64,000 nt of DNA from Brevundimonas sp. (lineage in GTDB: Bacteria > Pseudomonadota > Alphaproteobacteria > Caulobacterales > Caulobacteraceae). A program made the position numbers and the translations under genes. Positions 16,519 to 25,603 of the stretch are shown here, piece after piece. Position 1 is the first letter of the stretch, and every line of letters starts with the position of its first letter. The notes beneath the pieces are model-generated. The model searched no databases. It saw only the letters and a program-made list of their open reading frames with translations, and was not told the DNA's origin. The DNA lies in the NCBI GenBank assembly GCA_016742215.1, contig JACVCC010000001.1, positions 124,001-188,000 of the forward strand. The letters are read 5' to 3'.

Positions 16519-16530
16519 TTGCATATGCAA
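16519..16530. promoter_or_regulatory. Palindromic operator 2 of the MarR-MFS operon
   Basis: A second exact TTGCATATGCAA, centred 24 bases from the first. That is a little over two helical turns, so two repressor dimers could sit on nearly the same face. It lies 59 bases upstream of the divergent ruvC ATG. Confidence 0.75.
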
Positions 16531-16589
16531 TCCGTCATCCAGTCTTCCGGTCATTGTCCGTTAGGCATCTCTCGGGCATACCGGAACGG

Positions 16590-17105
16590 ATGGCGAACGA
16601 AACGACTCGGATTCTGGGGCTCGACCCCGGCCTGCGACGCACCGGCTGGGGCGTCGTGGCGGCGGAGGGCTCGCGTCTGCGCTGGATCGCGCACGGGGTC
16701 GTGACCCCGCCCGAGGACGCCCCGTTCAGCGAGCGCCTGCTGCATCTGCTGGATCATGTCGGCGCCGTCTGCGCCGAATGGTCGTGCGACGAGGCGGCGA
16801 TCGAGGAGGTCTTCGTCAACATGAACCCGACCTCGACCCTGAAGCTGGGCCACGCCCGCGCGGCGGTCATGCTGGCGCCCGCCCGCTCTGGCCTGCCGGT
16901 CGCGGAATATTCGCCCAGCCTGATCAAGAAGGCGGTGGTCGGCACGGGACAGGCCGACAAGGATCAGGTGGCCTTCATGGTCAAACGCCTGCTTCCCGGC
17001 GCGGGCGAGGTGAAGGCCGACGCCGCCGACGCCCTGGCGGTCGCCATCACCCACGCCCAGCTGCGCAAGCGGACCCTCCTCGAGAGCCTGCGGGGCGCCG
17101 CATGA
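16590..17105 (+). CDS. ruvC: Crossover junction endodeoxyribonuclease RuvC
   Basis: A 171-residue Holliday-junction resolvase that nicks four-way junctions for recombinational repair. RNase-H-like acidic residues are visible: D12 in ILGLDPG, a Glu in [18 protein letters not shown] (72 or 73), and Asp residues in [15 protein letters not shown] near the C-terminus. The ATG at 16590 fits the family start; the open frame continues much further upstream but without similarity. The stop overlaps the ruvA start (ATGA), so ruvC-ruvA-ruvB are translationally coupled. The marR gene is divergent, with its operators in the shared spacer. Confidence 0.96.
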   Translation: MANETTRILGLDPGLRRTGWGVVAAEGSRLRWIAHGVVTPPEDAPFSERLLHLLDHVGAVCAEWSCDEAAIEEVFVNMNPTSTLKLGHARAAVMLAPARSGLPVAEYSPSLIKKAVVGTGQADKDQVAFMVKRLLPGAGEVKADAADALAVAITHAQLRKRTLLESLRGAA

Positions 17106-17722
17106 TCGGTCGTCTTCGCGGCATGCTGGCCGAGGTCGATCAGGATCACTGCCTGATCGACTGCGCGGGCGTCGGCTACGTCGTCTCCTGCGGCGCGCGC
17201 ACCCTGCAGCGCCTGCCCGCGCCGGGTGATGAGGCGACCCTGCATGTCCATTCGCAGTGGAGCGAGGACGCCGGCCCTCGTCTGTACGGCTTCCTGACCC
17301 GCGACGAGCGTCGCGCCTTCACCACCCTGCTGGCCATTCAGGGGGTTGGCCCCAAGGCGGCGCTGTCGGTGCTGGACGTTCTGCCGCCGGGCGAGCTGGC
17401 CTCGGCCGTCGCGCGCGAGGACAAGTCGGCCGTCGCCCGCGCCAACGGCGTCGGACCCAAGCTGGCCCTGCGCATCGTCACCGAGCTGAAGGGCAAGTCG
17501 CTGGGCGATCCGTCGTTCACCCCGACCGCGCCGGGCGTGCATGTCGAGGTCGCTGCGCCGCCCGCGCCCAGCCTGACCGGCGAGGCCGTCTCGGCCCTGC
17601 TCGGCCTCGGCGTCGCCGAGGTCAACGCTCGCCGCGCCGTCGACCAGGCCCTGATCCGCCTCGGAGAGGACGCCGACCTATCCGCCGTCATCCGCGCCGC
17701 CCTGCAGGAGCTGGGAAGATGA
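17102..17722 (+). CDS. ruvA: Holliday junction branch migration protein RuvA
   Basis: A 206-residue RuvA. It has the N-terminal OB fold ([26 protein letters not shown]), tandem helix-hairpin-helix motifs ([17 protein letters not shown] and [18 protein letters not shown]), a Pro/Ala linker and a C-terminal RuvB-binding domain ([17 protein letters not shown]). The tetramer binds four-way junctions and loads RuvB. The start overlaps ruvC and the end overlaps ruvB, both by ATGA. Confidence 0.96.
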   Translation: MIGRLRGMLAEVDQDHCLIDCAGVGYVVSCGARTLQRLPAPGDEATLHVHSQWSEDAGPRLYGFLTRDERRAFTTLLAIQGVGPKAALSVLDVLPPGELASAVAREDKSAVARANGVGPKLALRIVTELKGKSLGDPSFTPTAPGVHVEVAAPPAPSLTGEAVSALLGLGVAEVNARRAVDQALIRLGEDADLSAVIRAALQELGR

Positions 17723-18744
17723 GCGACCGCATCATCTCTCCCGAACAGGCCCCCGGCGACGCCCTCGATCGCGCCCTGCGCCCGCAGGTGCTGGCGGATT
17801 TCGTGGGGCAGGAGCAGTCCAAGGCCAACCTCAAGGTCTTCATCGACGCCGCCCGCACGCGGCAGGAGGCGCTGGACCACGTCCTGCTTTTCGGTCCTCC
17901 GGGGCTGGGCAAGACCACGCTCGCCCAGATCGTCTCGCGTGAGCTGGGCGTCGGCTTCCGCGCCACCTCCGGTCCGATCCTGGCCAAGGCCGGCGACCTC
18001 GCGGCCATCCTGACCAATCTCGAACCGCGCGACGTGCTGTTCATCGACGAGATCCACCGCATGAACCCGGCGGTGGAGGAGATCCTCTATCCGGCGATGG
18101 AAGACCATGTGCTGGACCTGATCATCGGCGAGGGACCCTCCGCACGGTCGGTGCGGATCGATCTGGCGCCCTTCACCCTGGTCGGCGCCACAACGCGCGC
18201 CGGCATGCTGGCCACGCCCCTGCGCGACCGGTTCGGCATCCCCCTGCGGCTGGAGTTCTACTCGCCCGAGGAGCTGACCCGGGTGGTGATGGGCACGGCG
18301 CGCAAGATGGGCGCGGCCATCACCGAGGACGGCGCGCTGGAGATCGCCTCGCGCTCGCGCGGCACGCCCCGCATCGCCGGCCGCCTGCTGCGCCGGGTGC
18401 GTGACTTCGCGACGGCCGAGGGCGCGCCCGCCATCGACCGTCTCGCCGCCGCTCGTGCTCTGGCCCGTCTGGAGATCGACGAGGTTGGACTGGATTCCAA
18501 CGACCGTCGCTTCCTCAAGGCCCTGATCGAGAACTACGGCGGCGGCCCGGTCGGCATGGACACCCTCGCCGCCGCCATCGCCGAGGCGCGCGACGCCGTC
18601 GAGGACGTGATCGAGCCCTATCTGCTCCAGCAGGGCTTCATCCAGCGCACGCCCCGCGGCCGGATGGCCTGCGCGAAGGCCTATGCGCATCTGGGTCTGG
18701 CCGAGCCACCGAAAGTCCCGCAGGCGGGCGATCTGTTCGGCTAA
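17719..18744 (+). CDS. ruvB: Holliday junction DNA helicase RuvB
   Basis: A 341-residue AAA+ motor driving branch migration. Walker A is GPPGLGKTT (about residue 59) and Walker B is [10 protein letters not shown]. Sensor and arginine-finger regions lie in [19 protein letters not shown] winged-helix C-terminus ([16 protein letters not shown]) contacts DNA. Length and motif order are standard. It is coupled to ruvA by an ATGA overlap; a 39-base gap separates it from the next small gene. Confidence 0.97.
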   Translation: MSDRIISPEQAPGDALDRALRPQVLADFVGQEQSKANLKVFIDAARTRQEALDHVLLFGPPGLGKTTLAQIVSRELGVGFRATSGPILAKAGDLAAILTNLEPRDVLFIDEIHRMNPAVEEILYPAMEDHVLDLIIGEGPSARSVRIDLAPFTLVGATTRAGMLATPLRDRFGIPLRLEFYSPEELTRVVMGTARKMGAAITEDGALEIASRSRGTPRIAGRLLRRVRDFATAEGAPAIDRLAAARALARLEIDEVGLDSNDRRFLKALIENYGGGPVGMDTLAAAIAEARDAVEDVIEPYLLQQGFIQRTPRGRMACAKAYAHLGLAEPPKVPQAGDLFG

Positions 18745-18783
18745 CGGGTTCCGCCGTGCAGCGAATGACGGCATGGTTGCACA

Positions 18784-19146
18784 ATGACGCGCCGCCGCCT
18801 GTCCATCGACCGTCTGATCTTCCTGTTGGGAGCCGTGGTTCTGGCCCTCGGCGCACTGAGCCTGTGGCTGATCATGCAGAACGGCTTTGGCCCGCCGGAT
18901 CCCTCGCCCGAGGACCGCGCCCGCGATCAGGTCCGCGAGCACATGGGCCGGGACGCGCGTATCCGATACACCGAGGAGGGCCGGCGCAGCGCCATCTGCG
19001 GCTATGTCGCCGATGAAGGGCAGGTAATCGCCTTCATCTCGCGTCCGAACCGCCTGATGCTGGAGACCGACCCCCTGAAGCAGGAATTCGATCAGCTGCA
19101 GGGCGACCTTTGCCCCGGCTTCCTCCAACGTCCCCCGAGCGCCTGA
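18784..19146 (+). CDS. Small membrane-anchored hypothetical protein between ruvB and ybgC
   Basis: A 120-residue protein with one N-terminal transmembrane helix (about 10-32: LIFLLGAVVLALGALSLWLI) and a soluble, probably periplasmic, domain. That domain contains ICGYVADEGQVIAFISRPNRL and two cysteines (in ICGY and LCPGF). It starts 39 bases after ruvB and its stop overlaps the ybgC start (TGATG). The coupling suggests a link to the Tol-Pal envelope system, but I recognise no family. Confidence 0.7.
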   Translation: MTRRRLSIDRLIFLLGAVVLALGALSLWLIMQNGFGPPDPSPEDRARDQVREHMGRDARIRYTEEGRRSAICGYVADEGQVIAFISRPNRLMLETDPLKQEFDQLQGDLCPGFLQRPPSA

Positions 19147-19607
19147 TGACCGACCGCCCCACTGCCGGCCGCTTCGAGGGTCGCGAACATCGCCTGCCGG
19201 TCCGCGTCTATTACGAGGACACCGACTTCACCGGACTGGTCTATCACGCCAACTACGTCCGCTATTTCGAGCGCGGACGGTCGGACTGCCTGCGCCTGAT
19301 GGGCATCGGTCACGCCGAGCTTCTGGACGGCGATCAGCCGATGGCCTTCGTCGTCTCGAAGATGGAGCTGCGCTTCCTGAAACCGGCCCGGATCGACGAC
19401 GAACTGGTCGTCCGCACCTTTTACGACGCCGTGAAGGGACCGCGTATGCTGATCCGGCAGGAGATCGCGCGCGGCGCCGAGGCCCTGTGCCGTGCCGACG
19501 TCGAGGTGGTGTGCATTCACATGGACGGTCGCCCGCGCCGTCCGACGAAACTGCTGATGGAGAAGGTCTCGCCCTGGCTGGCGAGCGGAGAGGGAGACAC
19601 GCAATGA
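19146..19607 (+). CDS. ybgC: Tol-Pal-associated acyl-CoA thioesterase YbgC
   Basis: A 153-residue hotdog thioesterase. VRVYYEDTDFTGLVYHANYVRYFERGRSD carries the YbgC active-site Asp (EDTDFTG) and the YHANY signature. The family hydrolyses short-chain or phospholipid-related acyl-CoA/ACP and is encoded at the head of tol-pal operons. I set the start at ATG 19146, which overlaps the previous stop. An earlier in-frame start at 19110 would extend into that gene. Confidence 0.94.
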   Translation: MTDRPTAGRFEGREHRLPVRVYYEDTDFTGLVYHANYVRYFERGRSDCLRLMGIGHAELLDGDQPMAFVVSKMELRFLKPARIDDELVVRTFYDAVKGPRMLIRQEIARGAEALCRADVEVVCIHMDGRPRRPTKLLMEKVSPWLASGEGDTQ

Positions 19608-20041
19608 GCAAGACCGAGATGACCGAGCGTCAGGGCTGGACGGTGCTGATCGTGTTCGGCCTCCTGGCCCTCATTCTGGTCAGCGGCGGCCTGGTCGGCT
19701 GCCCCCACTACAAGGTCTGGGAACGCAAGATGGCCGGCCAGGCCGAGCTGCAGTACCAGCAGGGCGCACGGCAGGCCTTGATCGCCCAGGCCGCCGCCGA
19801 GGACGAAGCCGCGATCAAACGGGCGGAAGCCGCGACCCGTCGCGTTCGCGGCTGGGCTGACGCGGCCAAACGCGGATGCGAGGATCTCGGCCGGGCCAAT
19901 GACCGGGCCTGCGAGGATCAGTTGCTGCGTGATGCAGCCACCTATTCCATCGCCAAGGAAGGACATGAGGGCGTGATCATCAGCGTCGGCGCTCCGGTCT
20001 CGGTCGCCGTCCAGCCCAACGCCACACGCCAGCCCGAGTAA
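19604..20041 (+). CDS. Single-pass membrane protein between ybgC and tolQ
   Basis: A 145-residue protein whose ATG overlaps the ybgC stop (ATGA). It has one transmembrane helix (about 12-33: WTVLIVFGLLALILVSGGLV) and a Cys just after it. An Ala/Arg/Glu-rich, probably coiled-coil segment (about 45-90) and a C-terminal part with two further cysteines (RGCEDLG, ACEDQL) follow. No family is recognised. Location suggests an accessory role in the Tol system, as an inference. Confidence 0.7.
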   Translation: MSKTEMTERQGWTVLIVFGLLALILVSGGLVGCPHYKVWERKMAGQAELQYQQGARQALIAQAAAEDEAAIKRAEAATRRVRGWADAAKRGCEDLGRANDRACEDQLLRDAATYSIAKEGHEGVIISVGAPVSVAVQPNATRQPE

Positions 20042-20190
20042 CCGCGGTAAATTCGCCGCTCGCGATCCTGTCATGTGCAGACGGGTGACGGCCAAGCTAC
20101 ACCGCAGCTAAAGCCCGTCCCGGACGGGCGAATCGCCACAGAACCGCCACGCCGGTCCGCTCGACAGGACGGACAGACGGAAGGACGACC

Positions 20191-20913
20191 ATGACTATCG
20201 CTGCTGACGCCTCGATCCTGAACCCCGTGACCCTGTTCATGGAGGCGGACTTCGTCGTGAAGGGCATCATGGTCGGCCTTGCCATCGCCTCGGTCTGGTC
20301 GTGGGCCGTGATCATCGACAAGGCCTTCCGGTTCGCCGCGCTGAACGGTCAGGCGACGGCCTTCGAGAACGCCGTCGGCTCGGGTCGGTCTCTCGAGGAG
20401 ATCGCCACCCAGGCCGGGCCGAACCCCTCGCACCCCCTGCCGCGGATGCTGGTCATCGCGCTGAGCGACTGGCGCGAGACCCGGACGCGCGGCCCGCTGA
20501 ACGAAGCCCAGGCCAATATGCTGATGGCGCGCATCGACCGGGCGCTGGACAGCCTGATCGCCCGCGAAGGCCAGAAGGTCGAGAACGGTCTTGGCGTGCT
20601 GTCGGTGGTCGCCACCTCGTCGCCCTTCATCGGCCTGTTCGGCACGGTGTGGGGGATCATGAACGCCTTCGGCAACATCGCGGCGGCGGGCAACACCAAT
20701 CTGACGACCGTGGCTCCGGCCATCGCCGAGGCCCTGTTCGCCACCGCTATCGGTCTGGCGGCGGCCATCCCGGCCTATATCGCCTACAACAAATTCTCGA
20801 TCGACGCGGGCAAGTTCACCGGCCGTCTGGAGAGCTTCGCCGATGACCTGCAGGCCGCCGTGGCCCGTCGTCTTGGCGCCGCTCCGACCGCTGACACCCG
20901 CCGGGAGATCTGA
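20191..20913 (+). CDS. tolQ: Tol-Pal system proton channel subunit TolQ
   Basis: A 240-residue inner-membrane protein of the TolQ/ExbB/MotA family. It has a first helix with VKGIMVGLAIASVWSWAVI and a cytosolic helical region. Two more helices carry LGVLSVVATSSPFIGLFGTVWG and the conserved AEALFATAIGLAAAIPA with the Thr/Ala pore lining. With TolR it converts the proton gradient into force on TolA for outer-membrane constriction at division. It starts 149 bases after the previous gene, so it may have its own promoter, and is followed by tolR after 2 bases. Confidence 0.95.
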   Translation: MTIAADASILNPVTLFMEADFVVKGIMVGLAIASVWSWAVIIDKAFRFAALNGQATAFENAVGSGRSLEEIATQAGPNPSHPLPRMLVIALSDWRETRTRGPLNEAQANMLMARIDRALDSLIAREGQKVENGLGVLSVVATSSPFIGLFGTVWGIMNAFGNIAAAGNTNLTTVAPAIAEALFATAIGLAAAIPAYIAYNKFSIDAGKFTGRLESFADDLQAAVARRLGAAPTADTRREI

Positions 20914-20915
20914 GC

Positions 20916-21410
<495 letters not shown>

Positions 21411-21413
21411 GGT

Positions 21414-22229
21414 TTGGAGCGTCCCGGCGCATCCCTGGTCGGATCGATCCTGGTCCACGCGGGCGTGGCGGGAGCCATCGCCGCGTCCGTGCTGCTGGGC
21501 TGGACCCGGCCGCCGACGCCGGTGATCAACGCCGTGCCGGTGTCGATCATCTCCGACACCGTGGTGATCGAGGCCGCCGCGCCGGACAATCCCGCCGAGG
21601 AAGCCGTGACCGAGGACGCCTCCACGGCGCCCGTCGAAGCGCCGCCGGAGCCGGTTCCCCCGACCCCGACGCCCCCGCCGCCGACGCCGCGTCCGCAGCC
21701 TCGCCCTGAACCGACCCCGCCGCGGAAGACGCCCACGCCGACTCCTCGCCCAAATACCCGTCCGCCGGAGAAGGCCCAGCCGACTCCGCCGCGGTCGCAG
21801 CCGACGCCGCCGCGCCAGCCGGCGCAGCCGCCGCGCGAGCGCGGTCTCGACCTCGACGACCTCGCCGGCCCGCCGCGTTCGTCGCCCAATCGCGGCACGC
21901 GCCCGCCGACGGGCCAGCAGGGGCGGGGCTCCGCGCCGCAGGCGGTCGGGCAGGGTGATTTGCAGGCGCTCGCCTCGCAGATCTACGCAAACTGGGACCT
22001 GCCCTGCGATCTTCCGGGCGGGAGCAGCGCCGTCATCAGCGCCCGCGTGACCCTGGATGAACGCGGCCGTATCGTCGGCTCCGTCCGCGCCCAGCACGCC
22101 AACCGGGCGATTGCCGACGGCGTCGAACGGGCGATCCGCGCCACGGCGCCCTTCTCGATGCCGAACGGCTACGAGCAGCAGGAATTGCGTTTCTCGTTCC
22201 GTACCGAACCGATGTGTCGAAACCGCTGA
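21414..22229 (+). CDS. tolA: TolA-like cell envelope integrity protein
   Basis: A 271-residue protein with TolA layout. A single N-terminal helix (about 8-30), a long Pro/Thr/Glu-rich periplasmic spacer (about 60-190) and a C-terminal TolA/TonB-like domain (LQALASQIYANWDLPCDLPG onward) are visible. The spacer is proline-rich rather than the Ala/Lys helix of enterobacterial TolA, as is common in alphaproteobacteria. The start is a TTG 3 bases after tolR. It should link TolQR in the inner membrane to TolB and Pal. Confidence 0.88.
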   Translation: MERPGASLVGSILVHAGVAGAIAASVLLGWTRPPTPVINAVPVSIISDTVVIEAAAPDNPAEEAVTEDASTAPVEAPPEPVPPTPTPPPPTPRPQPRPEPTPPRKTPTPTPRPNTRPPEKAQPTPPRSQPTPPRQPAQPPRERGLDLDDLAGPPRSSPNRGTRPPTGQQGRGSAPQAVGQGDLQALASQIYANWDLPCDLPGGSSAVISARVTLDERGRIVGSVRAQHANRAIADGVERAIRATAPFSMPNGYEQQELRFSFRTEPMCRNR

Positions 22230-22334
22230 CCGGACATGATCATTCAAGCGACTGTCGGAAAGTCGCCGTATTCACACTGAAGCTGGGCGTGAGCGACGCC
22301 CGCCGACGCCAAGACGACTGCCTGGAGGACTAAG

Positions 22335-23690
22335 ATGCGTATGAAGGCCCTGATCGCCACGGTCGCCGCCGCCGCGGTGCTGGCCCCGTTCGCCGCCGCC
22401 GCCCAGACGCCTCCGGCGGGCGGACAGGAGATCATCGTCGACCAGGGCGTGATCCGCGCCTTCCGCATCGCCGTCGCCGACTTCAGCGGCGCCAATGGCT
22501 CCGAACTGTCCGGCGTGATCCGCTCGGACCTGCGACGCTCGGGCTATTTCGAGCCGATGGACCCGGCCAGCTTCGTCGAGACGGGCCTGACCCTGGCCAA
22601 TGCCCCGAACTTCCCGCAGTGGACGTCGATCGGCGCCCAGGCGGTGCTCTACGGTTCGGTCACGCCCCGTGCCGACGGCCGCAACGACTTCGGCTTCCGC
22701 CTGTACGACCCCCAGCGCCAGTGCCAGCTGACGTCGTACCAGTTCACCGCCACGCCCGAGCAATGGCGTCGGGTGGGCCACAAGATCGCGGACATGGTCT
22801 ATGCCCGCATGACCGGCGAAACCGGCTTCTTCGACAGCCGGGTGGTCTTCGTTTCGGAGAGCGGCACCCAGCTAAATCGCCTGTCTCGCCTCGCGATCTC
22901 GGATCAGGACGGCTTCAATCCGGTCTATCTGACGGGCGGCGAAGAGGTGATCATGTCGCCGCGCTTCTCGCTGAATGATCCCAACGAGATCACCTACGTC
23001 GCTCTCGGTCGCGACTATAGCCGCATCTATCTGTTCAACCTGCAGACCCAGCGTCGCGAGAGCCTCGGCGAGTTCGATGGCCAGGTGCTGGCGCCGCGCT
23101 TCTCCAACGACGGCTCCAAGCTGGCCTTCTCGATCATCCGCGGCGGCAATACGGACGTCTATGTGATGGATCTGGCCAGCCGCCAGCTCCGCCGTCTGAC
23201 CTCGGATCCGGGCATCGACACCTCACCGTCGTTCAGCCCGGACAACAGCCGCATCGTCTTCACCTCGGACCGTTCGGGTTCGGCGCGCCTGTACGTCATG
23301 AACGCCGACGGCTCCGGCCAGCGCCCTATCTCGCGCGGCGGCGGCCTCTACACCGCCCCGAACTGGAGCCCGCGCGGCGACCTGATCGCCTTCACCAAGC
23401 AGGGCGGCGGTCGCTTTTCGACCGGCGTCATGGCGCCGGACGGCTCGGGCGAGCGCATCCTGTCGTCCAGCTATTTCGAGGAAGGCCCCTCTTGGGCGCC
23501 GAACGGCCGCTACATCATGTTCGCGCGCCAGAGCCCGGGCGGCGACACCCGTCTGTGGACGGTGGATCTGTCGGGCCGCGTCGTGAATCAGGCCGGTTAC
23601 GGCGGACGAGGTTCGGATCCGGCGTGGTCGCCGCTGCTGGACGAGCAGCCCGCCCGCGGCGGGGGCGGCGCCGACGCCTGTTCCAACTGA
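22335..23690 (+). CDS. tolB: Tol-Pal system periplasmic beta-propeller TolB
   Basis: A 451-residue periplasmic protein with a signal peptide ending AAAQ (about residue 23). The N-terminal alpha/beta domain (IAVADFSGANGSELSGVIRSDL) and a C-terminal propeller follow. The propeller has repeats such as LAFSIIRGGNTDVYVMDL, IVFTSDRSGSARLYVMN and APNWSPRGDLIAFTKQ. It mediates TolA-Pal contact. A 105-base spacer with a small inverted repeat separates it from tolA. Confidence 0.96.
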   Translation: MRMKALIATVAAAAVLAPFAAAAQTPPAGGQEIIVDQGVIRAFRIAVADFSGANGSELSGVIRSDLRRSGYFEPMDPASFVETGLTLANAPNFPQWTSIGAQAVLYGSVTPRADGRNDFGFRLYDPQRQCQLTSYQFTATPEQWRRVGHKIADMVYARMTGETGFFDSRVVFVSESGTQLNRLSRLAISDQDGFNPVYLTGGEEVIMSPRFSLNDPNEITYVALGRDYSRIYLFNLQTQRRESLGEFDGQVLAPRFSNDGSKLAFSIIRGGNTDVYVMDLASRQLRRLTSDPGIDTSPSFSPDNSRIVFTSDRSGSARLYVMNADGSGQRPISRGGGLYTAPNWSPRGDLIAFTKQGGGRFSTGVMAPDGSGERILSSSYFEEGPSWAPNGRYIMFARQSPGGDTRLWTVDLSGRVVNQAGYGGRGSDPAWSPLLDEQPARGGGGADACSN

Positions 23691-23701
23691 TCACAAGCGG
23701 A

Positions 23702-23742
23702 GCCTTTCGGCTCACTCCCGCGTTATCCGGCTGGCGAAAGGC
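23702..23742 (+). promoter_or_regulatory. Possible hairpin between tolB and pal
   Basis: GCCTTTCG at 23702-23709 is matched by CGAAAGGC at 23735-23742, an 8-bp perfect stem with a 25-base loop. There is no T tract, so it is not a classical terminator. It could be an mRNA processing or stability element that raises pal expression. Its function is unproven. Confidence 0.35.
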
Positions 23743-23817
23743 CTGACGGCACAGTACCGACGAGTACAGCAAAGCTATCATCCGGGGCGGGCAGCTTCGG
23801 GCAGAATGGAGACCGAT

Positions 23818-24375
23818 ATGTTCAAGCCTTCCACCCTGGTCCGTCTGGCCGCCGTCGGCGTCGCCGTGACCGCGATCGCCGCCTGCACCCCGCGCCCGGC
23901 CACCGACACGGGCGCCGGCAACAACGTGCCGCCGACCGGCCCGCAGTATCCGCCCGTGAACAACGGCGGCGTGGATGGCGGCAACATCGGCGGAGCGGCC
24001 GCTCCGGGCTCGGAGCAGGACTTCGTCGTCAACGTCGGCGACCGCGTCTATTTCGACCTCGACAGCTACACGGTCCGCTCGGAGGCCTTCCCGCGCCTGG
24101 ACGCCCAGGTCGCCTGGCTGCAGCGCTATCCGAACGTCACCATCCGCATCGAAGGCAACGCCGACGAACGCGGCACCCGCGAGTACAACCTCGCGCTGGG
24201 CGCCCGTCGCGCGGAATCGGTCCGCTCGTACCTGATCGAGCGCGGCGTCTCTGCCGCCCGCATCGACACCATCAGCTACGGCAAGGAGCGTCCGATCGCG
24301 GCCGGCTCGAACGAGGACTCCTGGGCGCGCAACCGCAATGCCCACACGGCGATCGTCTCGGGCGCCACGCGCTGA
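23818..24375 (+). CDS. pal: Peptidoglycan-associated lipoprotein Pal
   Basis: A 185-residue outer-membrane lipoprotein with lipobox TAIAAC (C23). A Gly/Asn/Pro linker and an OmpA-like domain follow (YFDLDSYTVRSEA, RIEGNADERGTREYNLALGARRAESVRSYL). The conserved Asp/Arg pair for diaminopimelate binding is present. The ATG at 23818 is preferred because GGAGA (23808-23812) sits five bases before it; an ATG at 23806 overlaps that signal. A strong terminator follows. Confidence 0.95.
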   Translation: MFKPSTLVRLAAVGVAVTAIAACTPRPATDTGAGNNVPPTGPQYPPVNNGGVDGGNIGGAAAPGSEQDFVVNVGDRVYFDLDSYTVRSEAFPRLDAQVAWLQRYPNVTIRIEGNADERGTREYNLALGARRAESVRSYLIERGVSAARIDTISYGKERPIAAGSNEDSWARNRNAHTAIVSGATR

Positions 24376-24400
24376 CATTCGCCTGATTGAAGTCCGGAAA

Positions 24401-24434
24401 GGGGCGTCGGCGAAGCCGGCGCCCCTTTTCTTTT
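24401..24434 (+). terminator. Rho-independent terminator after pal
   Basis: An 11-bp GC-rich stem (24401-24411 with 24415-24425, one G-U pair) with a GAA loop is followed by TTTTCTTTT. It closes the tolQRAB-pal unit, so the downstream DUF3667 and cpoB genes need read-through or their own promoters. Confidence 0.88.
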
Positions 24435-24482
24435 GGGCGTGCGGTCCCCAAAGTCCCGGCGATTCCGGGTGGGGGTGTGTTC

Positions 24483-25562
24483 ATGGATCTCGAAGCAGCA
24501 GGCGGAGCCGTCACAGCAGGGTTGATCGCCGGTGCGGTCGAGAAGCCCGCCGGCCACGCCGGGGAGCATGAGGACAACATCTGCTCCGATTGCGGAGCAG
24601 AGACGTCCGGCAATTTCTGCTCGAACTGCGGCCAGCCGACCCACGTCCACCGCACCCTGCTGCACCTCGGCGAGGAACTGCTGCACGGCGTCCTTCATTT
24701 CGACGCGCGAATCTGGCGCACCCTGCCGCTGTTGGCCTTCAATCCGGGCCGCCTGACCCGCGAGTGGATCCACGGCAAACGCGCGACCTATGTCTCGCCG
24801 CTGGCGATCTTCCTGTTCACGGTCTTCCTGACCTTCTTCGCGCTCAGCTTCGTCCACATGCCTCAACCCACCCTTCAACCCGTCGCTACGGTGGCGGGGG
24901 CTGAGGGCGCCGCAGAGTTCGAGCAGGGTCGCCGACAGATCGCCGAAGCGCGGGCCACCGCGACCAGCGCCGATGACCAGGTCGCCCTCGCGGTCGCCGA
25001 CAACGTTCTGGCCGGAATGTCCGGCTTTAAGGCCGAGCAGGGCGCTCCCCGCGCCGATGGTCTGGCGCCGGGCAGCTGGCAGGCCGGCGTCCATGACGTC
25101 GCGGCCCGCATCTATGCGTCTGACGACAGCGGTCCGCGCGCGAAGAAGATGGCCAAGAAGCTGATGAATCCGGACCTGGCGCTCTACAAGATCCAGCAGA
25201 CCTTCTACAAATTCGCCTTCCTGCTGGTGCCGCTGTCGGTGCCCTTCATGGCGCTGCTGTTCCTGTGGCGGCGCGAGGCGACGCTCTACGATCACGGCGT
25301 CTTCGTCCTCTACTCCCTGACCTTCGCGACCATCATCAGCGTGCTGGCCATCGCCTTGGGCTTCATCAGTCCCTGGCTCGGCGGGCTGGCCTGGTTCGCC
25401 ATCATCTTCGGCTTCCCTGTTCACCAGTTCGCGCAGCTGAAGGGCGGCTATTCGCTGAGCTGGTTCTCGACCATCTGGCGCTTCTTCTTCCTGCAGGTCT
25501 TCTGCCTGATCGCCTCGCTGCTGTTCATCTTCGCCGTGGTATGGCTGGCGGTCGGAACCTGA
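24483..25562 (+). CDS. DUF3667-family membrane protein with N-terminal zinc ribbon
   Basis: A 359-residue protein inserted between pal and cpoB. Near the N-terminus a two-CxxC zinc-ribbon (ICSDCGAETSGNFCSNCGQ) is followed by a conserved block HVHRTLLHLGEELLHGVLHFD and REWIHGKRATYVSPLAIFLFTVF. A loop of about 110 residues separates the first helix from about three C-terminal helices. This layout is that of DUF3667 proteins, whose function is unknown. The ATG at 24483 has a G-rich upstream signal. Confidence 0.8.
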   Translation: MDLEAAGGAVTAGLIAGAVEKPAGHAGEHEDNICSDCGAETSGNFCSNCGQPTHVHRTLLHLGEELLHGVLHFDARIWRTLPLLAFNPGRLTREWIHGKRATYVSPLAIFLFTVFLTFFALSFVHMPQPTLQPVATVAGAEGAAEFEQGRRQIAEARATATSADDQVALAVADNVLAGMSGFKAEQGAPRADGLAPGSWQAGVHDVAARIYASDDSGPRAKKMAKKLMNPDLALYKIQQTFYKFAFLLVPLSVPFMALLFLWRREATLYDHGVFVLYSLTFATIISVLAIALGFISPWLGGLAWFAIIFGFPVHQFAQLKGGYSLSWFSTIWRFFFLQVFCLIASLLFIFAVVWLAVGT

Positions 25563-25603
25563 GCGGCCTTGCGGTCGCCGTAAAGCCAAGGATACCTGTT
25601 CCC

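Noticed and set aside
21640-21850. Short repeats in tolA that might be read as a CRISPR or tandem repeat
   Set aside because: The periodicity comes from proline and threonine codons in the periplasmic spacer; units are not exact and there are no spacers.
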